In this document: positions 1 to 8,741 of the stretch, in pieces
Layout: each line of letters starts with the position of its first letter
Position numbering within the stretch: the stretch's first letter is position 1
Origin: Bacteroidales bacterium
GTDB lineage: Bacteria > Bacteroidota > Bacteroidia > Bacteroidales > VadinHA17
Direction: 5' to 3'
Length of the DNA stretch: 64,000 nucleotides
Assembly: GCA_025454795.1 (NCBI GenBank)
Contig: JALONT010000002.1
Coordinates: forward strand, 57,848 to 121,847
Made by a program: the position numbers and the translations under genes
Notes under the pieces: model-generated
Told to the model about the DNA's origin: nothing
The model's input: the letters and a program-made list of their open reading frames with translations, nothing else
The model's database searches: none

Positions 1-1
1 C

Positions 2-130
2 AAAGAGATGTTGATTAAGTGGGAGAGCCTGCCTGAAACATTCATTTCATCAACAAAAAACAGGTCAGGCAGAGTTGAAATACTGAATTATATTGAAGAA
101 TCTATTAACAAATTATCAAACGAGTTCTGA
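2..130 (+). CDS. engB: EngB/YsxC ribosome-biogenesis GTPase, 3' end only
   Basis: An open frame enters from the left edge and ends at the TGA at 128-130; it is too short for the ORF track. The 42 residues read KEMLIKWESLPETFISST... and finish in NYIEESINKLSNEF. The WE-LP-FISS segment followed by a GR-E-LNYIEE helix resembles the C-terminus of the small TrmE-Era GTPase EngB (YsxC/YihA), which helps assemble the large ribosomal subunit. The G-motifs lie outside the window, so the call rests on this tail and on the neighbouring translation genes. Confidence 0.6.
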   Translation, partial: KEMLIKWESLPETFISSTKNRSGRVEILNYIEESINKLSNEF

Positions 131-149
131 AATCATTGACAGGATTAGT

Positions 150-157
150 TATTTTTG
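150..157 (+). promoter_or_regulatory. Probable -7 box for prs
   Basis: TATTTTTG matches the Bacteroidota -7 consensus TAnnTTTG and lies 40 nt before the prs ATG. No clear TTTG is seen 19-21 nt upstream, so only half of the promoter is supported. Confidence 0.4.
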
Positions 158-197
158 TAACCGGTATTAACGTTAGAAACAGCATAAAAAACAGAAA

Positions 198-1136
198 ATG
201 TTTGGAAAAGCACCAATGAAACTCTTTTCCGCCAGATCGTCCAGGCACCTCGCAGAAAAGATTGCCGGCGAACTTGGTATTACACTTGGGCAGAGCTCGG
301 TAACCAGCTTCAGCGACGGAGAATTTCAACCTTGTTTTGATGAGTCGGTAAGAGGCGACATGGTATTTATCGTTCAATCAACAAATCCTCCTGCAGAAAA
401 TCTGTTCGAACTTCTTCTGATGATCGATGCCGCGAAGCGGGCATCTGCATATAAAGTTATAGCGGTTATCCCTTATTATGGGTTTGCCCGTCAGGACAGG
501 AAAGACCGTCCCCGGGTTTCAATAGGGTCTAAACTATCTGCTGACCTTCTCAGCACAGCAGGTGTCGACAGGGTGATAACCATGGACTTGCATGCCGATC
601 AGATCCAGGGTTTTTTCAATGTTCCCGTTGATCATCTTTTCGGTTCCGCAATTTTTGCACCATATATTGCAAATCTAAACCTTGAAAACCTTACAGTTTC
701 AGCTCCTGATATGGGCGGATCAAAAAGAGCAAATGCATATTCAAGACATCTTCAGTCTGAAATGGTTTTATGCTATAAGCTTCGTAAGAAACCAAATGTT
801 ATTGAGGAAATGTCGATTATCGGCGAGGTTGAGGGAAGAAACGTAGTGATCATAGACGACATGGTCGATACAGCAGGAACACTCGTCCTTGCAGCAGATA
901 TGATGAAAGAGCGAGGTGCAAGAAGCATCAGGGCTTTTGCCACACACCCGATCCTCTCAGGAAATGCAATAGAAAGAATTGATAACTCTGCAATTGAGGA
1001 ACTCGTTGTTACTGACTCGGTGCCTTTCAATAATACTTCCAAAAAAATTAAAGTGCTTTCAATAGCGGAAATCTTTGCCAATACAATCCAGGCAGTAAAT
1101 ACAAACCAGTCAATCAGTACAAATTTTTTATTCTGA
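198..1136 (+). CDS. prs: Ribose-phosphate pyrophosphokinase (PRPP synthetase)
   Basis: Makes PRPP from ribose 5-phosphate and ATP for purine, pyrimidine, His, Trp and NAD synthesis in the cytosol. The 312-residue length is normal for the family. The ATP-binding FARQDRKDRPRVSIG stretch is at about residues 96-110, the metal-binding His at DLHADQIQGFF (about 130-140), and the PRPP loop VVIIDDMVDTAGT at about 216-228. Two in-frame ATGs are possible (198 and 216). I keep 198 because relatives carry several residues before the first strand. It has its own -7 box and rplY follows with a separate promoter. Confidence 0.96.
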   Translation: MFGKAPMKLFSARSSRHLAEKIAGELGITLGQSSVTSFSDGEFQPCFDESVRGDMVFIVQSTNPPAENLFELLLMIDAAKRASAYKVIAVIPYYGFARQDRKDRPRVSIGSKLSADLLSTAGVDRVITMDLHADQIQGFFNVPVDHLFGSAIFAPYIANLNLENLTVSAPDMGGSKRANAYSRHLQSEMVLCYKLRKKPNVIEEMSIIGEVEGRNVVIIDDMVDTAGTLVLAADMMKERGARSIRAFATHPILSGNAIERIDNSAIEELVVTDSVPFNNTSKKIKVLSIAEIFANTIQAVNTNQSISTNFLF

Positions 1137-1147
1137 TTTCTTTGTCA

Positions 1148-1155
1148 TATATTTG
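1148..1155 (+). promoter_or_regulatory. -7 box of the rplY-pth promoter
   Basis: TATATTTG fits TAnnTTTG. A T-rich TTTT sits about 19 nt upstream in place of TTTG. Transcription would start near 1162, leaving a leader of about 75 nt before rplY. Confidence 0.5.
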
Positions 1156-1237
1156 CAATCCGATTTTTTCAATGTGGAACGTGTAATGGGAGGTCATCCT
1201 GCGGATAACCTTGAGTAGCACAATAATAAATGATTAA

Positions 1238-1900
1238 ATGAAGACAATTGAGATCAAAGGATCACTCAGAAAAGAACTTGGAAAGAAAGATTCCAAAAAT
1301 GTCAGGAAAGCAGGCAATGTGCCTTGTGTAATCTACGGATCAGAAAAGAACATTCACTTTCAAGCTCATGAGAACAGTTTTAAGAACCTCGTTTATACAC
1401 ATCAGGCTCACCTTGTAAAACTGGATCTTGATGGCCAGGAGTATAACGTTGTTTTAAAAGACATGCAGTTTCATCCTGTAACTGACAAAATTTTACATGC
1501 CGATTTCGTTCAGGTTTTTGAAAACAAACCTGTGATTATAGATGTTCCTGTTACGGTAACCGGCGACGCAGAAGGTGTGAAAGCAGGTGGTAAGCTGATA
1601 GTTAAAAGGAGACATCTGAAAGTCAAAGGACTTGCAAAAGACCTTCCTGAAGACCTTGTGGTAGATGTAACAGAACTTCAGATTCATCATTCCATTAAAG
1701 TTGGAGATCTGTCGTTTGAGAAGATTGAACTTCTCGATCCGAAGATCACAACAGTTGTTTCGGTTGCAACATCACGTGTTGTGCTTAAGACTGAAGAAGA
1801 GGAGGCTGCCGAAGCAGCTTTAGCTGCTGCAGCCACTGCTGCTGAAGGAGGTGAAGCACCAGCTGTTGCTCCTGTTGAGGAAAAAGAAAAGAAATCTTAA
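1238..1900 (+). CDS. rplY: 50S ribosomal protein L25/general stress protein Ctc
   Basis: Binds 5S rRNA in the large subunit. The N-terminal L25 domain (about residues 1-90, with RKELGKKDSKNVRKAGNVPCVIYG) is followed by the TL5/Ctc beta domain (about 95-185). The last 35 residues are an Ala/Glu-rich low-complexity tail ending in KEKKS, common in Bacteroidota L25. At 220 residues it is the long two-domain form. pth follows 26 bp downstream, and the rplY-pth-S4 arrangement suggests one transcription unit. Confidence 0.95.
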   Translation: MKTIEIKGSLRKELGKKDSKNVRKAGNVPCVIYGSEKNIHFQAHENSFKNLVYTHQAHLVKLDLDGQEYNVVLKDMQFHPVTDKILHADFVQVFENKPVIIDVPVTVTGDAEGVKAGGKLIVKRRHLKVKGLAKDLPEDLVVDVTELQIHHSIKVGDLSFEKIELLDPKITTVVSVATSRVVLKTEEEEAAEAALAAAATAAEGGEAPAVAPVEEKEKKS

Positions 1901-1926
1901 TTTTTTAACCATAAGAATCAGGCACA

Positions 1927-2544
1927 ATGAAATATCTGATAGTTGGCCTGGGAAATATAGGGGACGGGTATACAGATACACGTCACAATATAGGATTTAC
2001 AGTATTGGATGCTTTAGCTAAGGCATCCAATATTTCTTTTACAGACAGGCGTTACGGTTCAGTCTGCTCATTCAAATATAAAAGGAGGGTATTCTTACTT
2101 CTTAAACCATCAACCTTCATGAACCTGAGCGGCAATGCAGTCAGATACTGGCTCAATAAAGAGAAGATCCCTATAGAAAACATGCTTGTCATTGTTGACG
2201 ACCTGGCACTTCCACTTGGCAGTATCAGGATGAGACCCAAAGGGAGTGATGGAGGGCATAACGGACTCGCGCACATCAGTGCCATTCTTTCAACAAATGA
2301 ATTTGCAAGAATCAGAATCGGTATTGGTAATGGCTTTAATAAAGGAACACAGGTTGAATATGTGTTAGAGTTATGGAGCGATGAAGAAAAAGAATTTCTT
2401 AAGGAAAGGATATCAGTAGTGACCGATATGATAAAATCATTCGGTACTGCCGGGCTGGAACTTACGATGACTACCTACAATAAAGCCGGCAGGATAGATA
2501 CTGATGAACCACTTAGCTCCCCGTCAAAGGAGGGTAAGAGTTAA
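1927..2544 (+). CDS. pth: Peptidyl-tRNA hydrolase
   Basis: Cleaves peptidyl-tRNA that has dropped off stalled ribosomes. LIVGLGNIGDGYTDTRHNIGF at the N-terminus holds the conserved Asn and catalytic His. FLLLKPSTFMNLSG, IVDDLALPLGSIRMRPKGSDGGHNG and RIRIGIG are the other family blocks. The core ends near residue 185. The last residues (SSPSKEGKS) are encoded by a CTCCCCGTCAAAGGAGGG sequence resembling the C/G-rich palindromic repeats elsewhere in the window, so the tail may be repeat-derived. Confidence 0.95.
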   Translation: MKYLIVGLGNIGDGYTDTRHNIGFTVLDALAKASNISFTDRRYGSVCSFKYKRRVFLLLKPSTFMNLSGNAVRYWLNKEKIPIENMLVIVDDLALPLGSIRMRPKGSDGGHNGLAHISAILSTNEFARIRIGIGNGFNKGTQVEYVLELWSDEEKEFLKERISVVTDMIKSFGTAGLELTMTTYNKAGRIDTDEPLSSPSKEGKS

Positions 2545-2558
2545 GTCCTGGTTCTTTA

Positions 2559-2960
2559 ATGCAAATAACAGATAATATGCCTGTTAGAATAGATAAATAC
2601 CTCTGGGCTGTCAGGTTATACAAGACCAGAAGCCTGGCGACAGATGCATGCAGAATGGGAAGAATCCTGATAAATGATTCTTCAGTAAAACCATCCAGAG
2701 GTATTGAAGGGAATGAGATACTCGTCGTCAGAAAACCTCCCGTAAAATATACATACAGGGTGATAAACCCGATTGAAAACAGGGTTTCACCAAAACTTGT
2801 AATTAATTATCTTGAAGACCTTACACCTGACCCGGAAAAGGCAAAACTTGAAATCCAGAAATCATCCCCTGTAGCTTTCAGGAAAAAAGGTACCGGCCGA
2901 CCGACAAAGAAAGAGAGAAGGGTTATTGACAGGTGGCAGGATGGATTTACCGACCTGTAA
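2559..2960 (+). CDS. RNA-binding S4 domain protein (HslR/Hsp15-like)
   Basis: A 133-residue basic protein opening with an S4 RNA-binding domain: RIDKYLWAVRLYKTRSLATDACRMGRILIN. Hsp15 of E. coli, the best-studied relative, binds 50S subunits carrying stranded peptidyl-tRNA, which fits the position 14 bp after pth. The C-terminal 40 residues are Lys/Arg rich (KKGTGRPTKKERR). Start is ATG 2559; a second ATG at 2577 (MPVRIDKYLW) would remove six residues and is equally good. Confidence 0.9.
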   Translation: MQITDNMPVRIDKYLWAVRLYKTRSLATDACRMGRILINDSSVKPSRGIEGNEILVVRKPPVKYTYRVINPIENRVSPKLVINYLEDLTPDPEKAKLEIQKSSPVAFRKKGTGRPTKKERRVIDRWQDGFTDL

Positions 2961-3105
2961 AAGGTGGTATAAAGACTTATTATTTCGTAAAACGAAGTGA
3001 AAGTAACCGGGATTTTAAATTCTCGAAATCCTTTTTTCTAACTTGCATCATATCATCGGCCTTCCGGTTAACCTCAGGTCTGATGCGAACTTTTCTATTT
3101 CAGGA

Positions 3106-4437
3106 ATGAGCAAAGAAAACATTGAAAAATATTCAAAAAGGTATGCTTTACTAAAGTATGTTGCAGGCTTATGGCATAATAATGTTTATTACAGGAAGGT
3201 TATCGTACTTGGGCAACATAATATTAATCCTGAGGATCATCTGATTTTTGCTCCCAACCATCAGAATGCACTGATGGATGCACTGGCTGTCCTTTTCACA
3301 AATAAAGGACATAATGTCTTTCTTGCACGTGCCGACATTTTCAAGAAGAAAACAATTGCCTCCTTACTCTATTTTCTTAAGATCCTGCCCGTATACAGGA
3401 TAAGGGACGGCTTCAGTACTCTTAAAGGGAATGATGAAATATTCGATAAAACAATAGATGTAATTAAGAATAAGAATGGTTTGGTTGTACTTCCGGAGGG
3501 AGATCACGCGGGGTTCAGAAGGCTTCGGCAGCTTAAAAAGGGGATCTGCAGGATTGCATTCCAGGCAGATGAAGCTTCTGATTTCAACCTTAAGATCAAA
3601 ATAATACCTGTCGGACTGGAATTCACAAACTACAACCGTGTCAGACAGGTTCTCACAGTCGTTTATGGCAGACCTATCAAAGTTTCGGAATTTCACGAAT
3701 TATATAAGAAAAGTCCTGAAATAGCTCTTAACGAGCTGAGAAGCAAACTCTCTTCTGAAATAAAAAAACTTATCGTCCATATTGAATCAGAGGAAGATTA
3801 TGAGGCTATTGATGAACTCAGAATTCTGATAAATGGTCGTTACAGCGACGACATCCATAACCCTAAATTATTCAGAGACAGAATGCTGATTGAGAAACTG
3901 AACCGGCTTAAAGTTTCCGACCTGCCATTATACAGAAAGATATGTTCCCTCAGCCTTCAGGTTAAAGAGAAAGCAAAAGTTCTGAATATTGACTACAGGC
4001 TTCTTGCAAAAAAGAAACACCCACGAGGCTGGCTTATTGCAGGGATGGCCGGTATTATTGTATCATTTCCGCTATTTGTCTATGGTAATATATTCACCCT
4101 CACATTTCATGCCCTGCCTCAGATTCAGGTCAGGAAGATCCGGGATATTCAGTTCCAATCCTCGGTCAGATACGGGATATCACTTGTTCTCTCCTTTATT
4201 TTCTTTCCGCTTTACCTCACCCTCTCTTATTTAATATTTTCTCCCTGGTGGCTTGCAATTCTTATCTTCCTTTCCTTGCCTCCTGCAGGTTTGTTCGCCT
4301 GGAATTATCCTTTTGGATTCCGGCGTATTACCGGTGGATTCAGAATCAGAAAGTATATAAAGAGTAATGTTATGGAGTATGCGGAGCTCAAAAGAAACTA
4401 CGATGAATTGCTTAACCTGGTAAATCCTCCAAGATGA
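3106..4437 (+). CDS. 1-acylglycerol-3-phosphate acyltransferase-like membrane protein
   Basis: The N-terminal half is a PlsC-type acyltransferase. FAPNHQNALMDALA gives the HX4D catalytic motif and VVLPEGDHAG the substrate-binding EG block. It probably moves an acyl chain onto a lysophospholipid or related acceptor. The C-terminal third has three hydrophobic spans (RGWLIAGMAGIIVSF, ISLVLSFIFFPLYL, WLAILIFLSLPPAGLF). The ORF track starts at a TTG (3043). I prefer ATG 3106 (MSKENIEKY), because the preceding 21 residues look unlike the family. It overlaps the SDR gene by 4 bp (ATGA), so the two are probably co-translated. Confidence 0.85.
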   Translation: MSKENIEKYSKRYALLKYVAGLWHNNVYYRKVIVLGQHNINPEDHLIFAPNHQNALMDALAVLFTNKGHNVFLARADIFKKKTIASLLYFLKILPVYRIRDGFSTLKGNDEIFDKTIDVIKNKNGLVVLPEGDHAGFRRLRQLKKGICRIAFQADEASDFNLKIKIIPVGLEFTNYNRVRQVLTVVYGRPIKVSEFHELYKKSPEIALNELRSKLSSEIKKLIVHIESEEDYEAIDELRILINGRYSDDIHNPKLFRDRMLIEKLNRLKVSDLPLYRKICSLSLQVKEKAKVLNIDYRLLAKKKHPRGWLIAGMAGIIVSFPLFVYGNIFTLTFHALPQIQVRKIRDIQFQSSVRYGISLVLSFIFFPLYLTLSYLIFSPWWLAILIFLSLPPAGLFAWNYPFGFRRITGGFRIRKYIKSNVMEYAELKRNYDELLNLVNPPR

Positions 4438-5243
4438 CAGGGAGTCATGAAATATTTTCAGGGAAAACAGCATGGATAACCGGGGCTTCATCAGGTATTG
4501 GGGAAGCACTTGTGTATGAATTTGTGAAGAAAGGAGCAACCGTCATCATTTCATCAAACGACAGCCAGGGACTTGAAAGAGTAAAGGCAGCCTGCAACGG
4601 AAGATCTGCAAAGGTCGTCTGTGCTCCTTTTGACCTCTCTGATATGGCAGGGATTGAAAGCCTTGCAAAGGAACAGATAATGAAAGCCGGGAGAATAGAT
4701 TACCTTATTAATCTTGGAGGAATAAGCCAGAGGGCAAGAATAGATGAAACTCCATTATGGCTCGACAGGAAGATCTTTGAGATCAATTATTTCGGAACGA
4801 TAGCCCTTACCAAAGCTGTCCTGCCATACATGATCAGGCAAAAATCAGGACATATTGCAGCAACAAGCAGTATATCAGGCAGGTTCGGCTTTCCTCTTCG
4901 TTCAGCCTATTCTGCTTCAAAACAGGCTCTCCATGGTTTTTTTGAAACACTCTACCTCGAAAATAAGCAAAACAACATAAGAGTTACTGTTATCATCCCG
5001 GGAAGAGTAAGGACCAGTATTTCCTATCATGCACTTGACTCAGAAGGAAGAGAGCACGGGAAAATGGATGAAGGGCTGGCAAAGGGCATTACCCCTGAAA
5101 AGGCAGCAAAAACAATTATCCGGGGACTAATCAGGAACAAGAGAGAGATACTTGTTGGAAGCAGTGAGCTTATAATATTATATATCAGAAGGATCTGCCC
5201 ATGGCTCTTCTTCAGGATCGCAGATAAAATTAAGTCGACATAA
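4434..5243 (+). CDS. Short-chain dehydrogenase/reductase (SDR)
   Basis: NAD(P)-dependent oxidoreductase with a Rossmann fold. The cofactor loop TGASSGIGEALVYEF is at about residues 15-29, NLGGIS stands in the usual NAG position, and the active site is Ser (TSSISG) plus YSASK at about 160-164. The C-terminus (LIILYIRRICPWLFFRIADKI) is hydrophobic and basic, suggesting membrane attachment as in DHRS7-like SDRs. Translational coupling to the acyltransferase suggests a lipid substrate; the actual substrate cannot be read from the sequence. Confidence 0.9.
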   Translation: MTGSHEIFSGKTAWITGASSGIGEALVYEFVKKGATVIISSNDSQGLERVKAACNGRSAKVVCAPFDLSDMAGIESLAKEQIMKAGRIDYLINLGGISQRARIDETPLWLDRKIFEINYFGTIALTKAVLPYMIRQKSGHIAATSSISGRFGFPLRSAYSASKQALHGFFETLYLENKQNNIRVTVIIPGRVRTSISYHALDSEGREHGKMDEGLAKGITPEKAAKTIIRGLIRNKREILVGSSELIILYIRRICPWLFFRIADKIKST

Positions 5244-5247
5244 TAAA

Positions 5248-5352
5248 AAAAGTACTTAAAGTGAGATGGAGTTTGGAGTACTTAAAGTTGAAAAAGGTTA
5301 GCTACGGAATAACAATAATAACTCCAGGTACTCCAGGCACTCTGAGTACTCA
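5248..5352. repeat. Intergenic AGTACT-type degenerate repeat (copy 1)
   Basis: The gap holds AAGTACTTAAAGT, GGAGTACTTAAAGTT, CCAGGTACTCCAGGCACTC and GAGTACTC. The same words recur at 29343-29403 and 33462-33575. AGTACT is self-complementary, so the array can fold on either strand. No gene is seen here. Confidence 0.6.
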
Positions 5353-5386
5353 TATACGGAAAATAACAAATCATAATAATTAAACG

Positions 5387-6463
5387 ATGAAAGGATATGT
5401 AATAAGCGGGATCCAGCAGATAGGGATCGGAGTAAAAAATCTCGGGGAAGCCTGGAAATGGTACAGAGATAAATTCGGTATGGATTGCCGGATATTTGAG
5501 GATGACTCAGAGGCAAAGCTTATGCTCCCTTATACGGGTGGAGAACCCAGAAGAAGGCATGCAGTGCTCGCAATAAATCTCCAGAGCGGAGGTGGTTTTG
5601 AAATCTGGCAGCATAAAGGAAGAGTGCCGCTCCCGATAAGTGAAGAGCTGAGGCTTGGTGATCTTGGTATTCTCATGTGCAAAATTAAAGTCAGAAATAT
5701 CAATTCGGCATACTCGTTCTTTAAGAAAAGTAATACTGACCTTCCAGGAGAACCGGCGGAAGATCCCTCGGGGAATAAGAGTTTCTTTGTGAAAGATCCC
5801 TATGGAAACATGTTCCAGATGGTCGAAAGCGAAGAATGGTTTATAAATGAAAAAAAGGAAACAGGTGGTTCATATGGAGTAATTATTGGTGTCTCGGATG
5901 TTGAAAAAGCAAGACACATTTACTCAGATATTCTTGGTTATGATGAAGTTGTGTATGACAAGACGGGCGTATTCCCTGATCTTTCCGTCTTCCCGGGAGG
6001 AAAAAATGAGTTCCGAAGGGTACTCCTGAAAAGCTCAAAACCTTTCTCGGGTCCATTCGGCAAACTCTTCGGGCAGAGCATGATGGAACTGATTTGTTCG
6101 ACAGGGAAACCCGGGAAAAAGGCTTTTGAAGGCCGTTTATGGGGCGATCTCGGATTTATCCATTTATGTTTCGATATACATCGGATGGATGAGCTTAAGG
6201 AATATTGTAAAAGCAAGGGGTTCCCATTTACTGTAGACAGTAAGCTGAGCCATGACGGGAACAGCTTCGATATGGGAGAAGCTGCTGGTCATTTCGCATA
6301 CATTGCAGATCCTGACGGAACACTCATCGAGTTTGTTGAAACTCATAAAGTGCCTATTCTTAAAAAACTGGGATGGTACCTTGACCTCAGGAAAAGAGAT
6401 TCAAAGAAATCCCTCCCAGATTGGATTCTGAAAACTCTGAAATTTTCAAAGGTGAAAGATTGA
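5387..6463 (+). CDS. Two-domain VOC (glyoxalase/dioxygenase superfamily) protein
   Basis: Two vicinal-oxygen-chelate modules in tandem: about residues 5-145 (IQQIGIGVKNLGEAWKWYRDKFGMD ... FFVKDPYGNMFQMVES) and about 160-325 (YGVIIGVSDVEKARHIYSDILGYDE ... YIADPDGTLIEFVET). The two-module layout matches extradiol dioxygenases and 4-hydroxyphenylpyruvate dioxygenase, but I cannot assign a substrate. The usual metal-binding His early in each module is not where expected (IQQIG; GVIIG), so the metal site may be altered. C-terminal Glu residues are kept. Confidence 0.8.
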   Translation: MKGYVISGIQQIGIGVKNLGEAWKWYRDKFGMDCRIFEDDSEAKLMLPYTGGEPRRRHAVLAINLQSGGGFEIWQHKGRVPLPISEELRLGDLGILMCKIKVRNINSAYSFFKKSNTDLPGEPAEDPSGNKSFFVKDPYGNMFQMVESEEWFINEKKETGGSYGVIIGVSDVEKARHIYSDILGYDEVVYDKTGVFPDLSVFPGGKNEFRRVLLKSSKPFSGPFGKLFGQSMMELICSTGKPGKKAFEGRLWGDLGFIHLCFDIHRMDELKEYCKSKGFPFTVDSKLSHDGNSFDMGEAAGHFAYIADPDGTLIEFVETHKVPILKKLGWYLDLRKRDSKKSLPDWILKTLKFSKVKD

Positions 6464-6499
6464 TAAACTCAGGGCTCAAAGCAAAGGGCATTACTTCAA

Positions 6500-6532
6500 A
6501 ATCCCCTCCTGGGAGAGGTGAGTGGAGGGTTA
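6500..6532. repeat. C/G-rich palindromic repeat fragment
   Basis: AAATCCCCTCCTGGGAGAGG followed by TGAGTGGAGGG resembles the repeat words at 16195-16325, 40262-40315 and 40966-41033. It lies between the convergent VOC and dipeptidase genes and could help end either transcript. Confidence 0.45.
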
Positions 6533-6545
6533 TCATTTACCTCGA

Positions 6546-7751
6546 TTACATTTTTCCTGCATTCTTTTCCACTTCTCTGAATACTCTCATAATATTTCCT
6601 CCCCATATCTTTTCGATATCGGATTTAGAGTATCCGCGGTGAAGAAGCTCAATTGTTATATTTTTCATTTCTGCAACCGATCTGCAGCCATCTACTCCTC
6701 CTCCTCCATCGAAATCGGTGCCAATACCCACATGATCAATCCCGATTACCTGGACAACATGGTCGATGTGATCAACAACATCCGGCACTGTAGCCAGCTT
6801 TCTGTACTTGTTCTGAATTTCCCATCTTTCAGCCCTGTACAACTTTTTCTGCTCCAAGGTCAGTGTCTTAATTTCACCATATTTCGATTGAAGTTCTTTA
6901 AGCCTGGCATCAAGTTCGGGATTTGGTTCAGGTGTTTTTATATAGCTTGAGAGAATGCATATCTGAATTACTCCACCGTTATTCTTCAGGGCAAGAAGCA
7001 TATCATCTGTAAGATTTCTGGGGCTAGAGCATAATGACCTGCATGAAGAATGAGATGCCATCACGGGGGCTCCGGAAGATTTTATTATATCATAGAAAGA
7101 TTTATCAGATGCATGTGAAACGTCGATGATCATGCCAAGACGATTCATCTCTTTGATCACTTCAGCGCCAAAGGCCGAGAGACCGTCATGTTCAGGTCCG
7201 TTAGGGTCGGATGAGGAATCACAAATATCGTTATTTCCTGAATGACATAGTGTTATATATCTTGCGCCCAGGTCATAATATTGTTTCAGCCTTAAAATAT
7301 CCCTGCCGATAGTATAACCGTTTTCAATACCGATAAATGCTGCAATCTTTCCGTTTTTTTTAATTCTGTAAGCATCATCCGGGGTCAGAGCAATTTCTGC
7401 TACTGAAGAGTTTTTTTCAACATTCTTATGTATAATGTCAATTATGCCCAGGGCATCGATGTACACCATATTAAATGTCGAATCATTCCTGTCTCCCTGG
7501 GCTATGAATACTGCAAAAAATTCGGCATCAAGTCCACCCTCTTTCATCCGTGGGAAATCAACACATCCTATGTCGTGCTTCTCACCTAGGTCAAAACCTG
7601 ATTCGACCATTTTCATCGGAGTATCACAATGTGTGTCGACAGTAAGAATATCATTATGTATTTTCTCAGCACTTTTTACCAGTTGTTCTTCATTACTTCT
7701 ACAACCTGAAAGTAAGAAAAGAGTAAAAGAGACAACCAGAAAGGTTTTCAT
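6546..7751 (-). CDS. Membrane dipeptidase (peptidase M19) lipoprotein
   Basis: Zinc dipeptidase of the renal dipeptidase family, placed outside the cytoplasm. MKTFLVVSFTLFLLSGCRSNEE is a lipoprotein signal with lipobox LSGC. Metal-site blocks are DTHCDTP (HxD), FIGIENGYTIG (bridging Glu), IDVSHASD and MASHSSCRSLC (two His), and GIGTDFDGG (Asp). The 401-residue length is normal. A C/G-rich repeat fragment lies between this gene and the convergent VOC gene. It appears to be a single-gene unit. Confidence 0.94.
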   Translation of the reverse strand: MKTFLVVSFTLFLLSGCRSNEEQLVKSAEKIHNDILTVDTHCDTPMKMVESGFDLGEKHDIGCVDFPRMKEGGLDAEFFAVFIAQGDRNDSTFNMVYIDALGIIDIIHKNVEKNSSVAEIALTPDDAYRIKKNGKIAAFIGIENGYTIGRDILRLKQYYDLGARYITLCHSGNNDICDSSSDPNGPEHDGLSAFGAEVIKEMNRLGMIIDVSHASDKSFYDIIKSSGAPVMASHSSCRSLCSSPRNLTDDMLLALKNNGGVIQICILSSYIKTPEPNPELDARLKELQSKYGEIKTLTLEQKKLYRAERWEIQNKYRKLATVPDVVDHIDHVVQVIGIDHVGIGTDFDGGGGVDGCRSVAEMKNITIELLHRGYSKSDIEKIWGGNIMRVFREVEKNAGKM

Positions 7752-7947
7752 GTTTTTCGGGATTTTTATTGCAAGTTAACAAATTTGGTCCCTGAAATTA
7801 ACCCTGACAGCTTATTTAACACTAATTAACAGTGCATCAAAATCCACCCTCCGAGATTTAATCCGGAAGACCTTATCCTGCTTTCCATCAGAGTAATGAA
7901 ATTCTATACAAAGCTTATTTATAAATCTGGAACCCGGATGACACAAT

Positions 7948-8730
7948 TTATCGTTTACTGATTATAAAATAACAGGTTGTTATAAAGAAATCTCTCAGAT
8001 AGGGGATATTGATTACCCATGGCAGCTTCCTTGCCCTGAGCCTGAACTTAATTTCATAATTTGGGTTTATTAAATAGTAATCTTGCTTATCGATCTTATA
8101 ATCATCACTTTGTAATATTCTTTTGAACCTTGAAATACTTATTCGTGTTTCCCTGACCTCCAGTAGTCCGTTAATTTTCGATTGTGTTTCACCGGATTTT
8201 TTCAGTATCCAGACATACAATCTTTCAGGTAAAAGGTGGAAGTATGGAATTTTATTTAATCTGCTTTCACACATTTGCTGATGTCCGCCAAATGGCATCC
8301 TCCATGGAGGAAAACCCAGGAAGATCTTTCCTTCCTGTTTCAGGAAAAAGTTCAGACAGGATAAAAACTTCTCCTGATCGGGAATGTGTTCCAGAGTGTC
8401 ACGCATAATAATAAGATCAGCTTTCTCAATCTGACCAGGATTGATATTATATATATCCTCAGCAATAAGCGTTAATTTTTCCTTCAAAGGATGGTTTGCA
8501 TAAAATTTCCTGGCATTTTCTATTTTATTTGCGGCAATATCAATTCCAATTACTTTGCATCCCAAATCTAAAAAAGGCCGGAGGTTTCCTGCTTCACCAC
8601 AACCGATCTCGAGGATTACTAAATCACGGGTAACAGTAATTTCACTATTTATAAAAGGTATTACATATTTTTCAGTTACAATTCCCTGCTCCTGAAAGTA
8701 TTTATCTCTGTTTTTATGCCTGTCCTGCAT
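7948..8730 (-). CDS. Class I SAM-dependent methyltransferase
   Basis: Motif I is VILEIGCGEAGNLRPF (about residues 38-53) and the acidic end of strand 2 is VIGIDIAANKIENAR. ADLIIMRDTLEHIPD is the motif IV/V region typical of the Methyltransf_11/UbiE-like group. The C-terminal 100 residues are variable (WRMPFGGHQQM ... FRLRARKLPWVINIPYLRDF) and probably determine the acceptor, which could be a sugar, lipid or small molecule. It lies 11 bp after the outer-membrane-type gene on the same strand, so the two may be co-transcribed. Confidence 0.82.
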   Translation of the reverse strand: MQDRHKNRDKYFQEQGIVTEKYVIPFINSEITVTRDLVILEIGCGEAGNLRPFLDLGCKVIGIDIAANKIENARKFYANHPLKEKLTLIAEDIYNINPGQIEKADLIIMRDTLEHIPDQEKFLSCLNFFLKQEGKIFLGFPPWRMPFGGHQQMCESRLNKIPYFHLLPERLYVWILKKSGETQSKINGLLEVRETRISISRFKRILQSDDYKIDKQDYYLINPNYEIKFRLRARKLPWVINIPYLRDFFITTCYFIISKR

Positions 8731-8741
8731 TAATATATTTA

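Noticed and set aside
105-377. 90-residue minus-strand ORF over the prs start
   Set aside because: Antisense to the conserved N-terminus of prs.
1160-1237. A riboswitch or ribosomal-protein leader ahead of rplY
   Set aside because: The leader of about 75 nt has no long stem that I can see and no known motif; it looks like an ordinary 5' UTR.
7752-7947. A tRNA or small RNA between the dipeptidase and methyltransferase genes
   Set aside because: No cloverleaf, T-arm GTTC word or strong hairpin is present.
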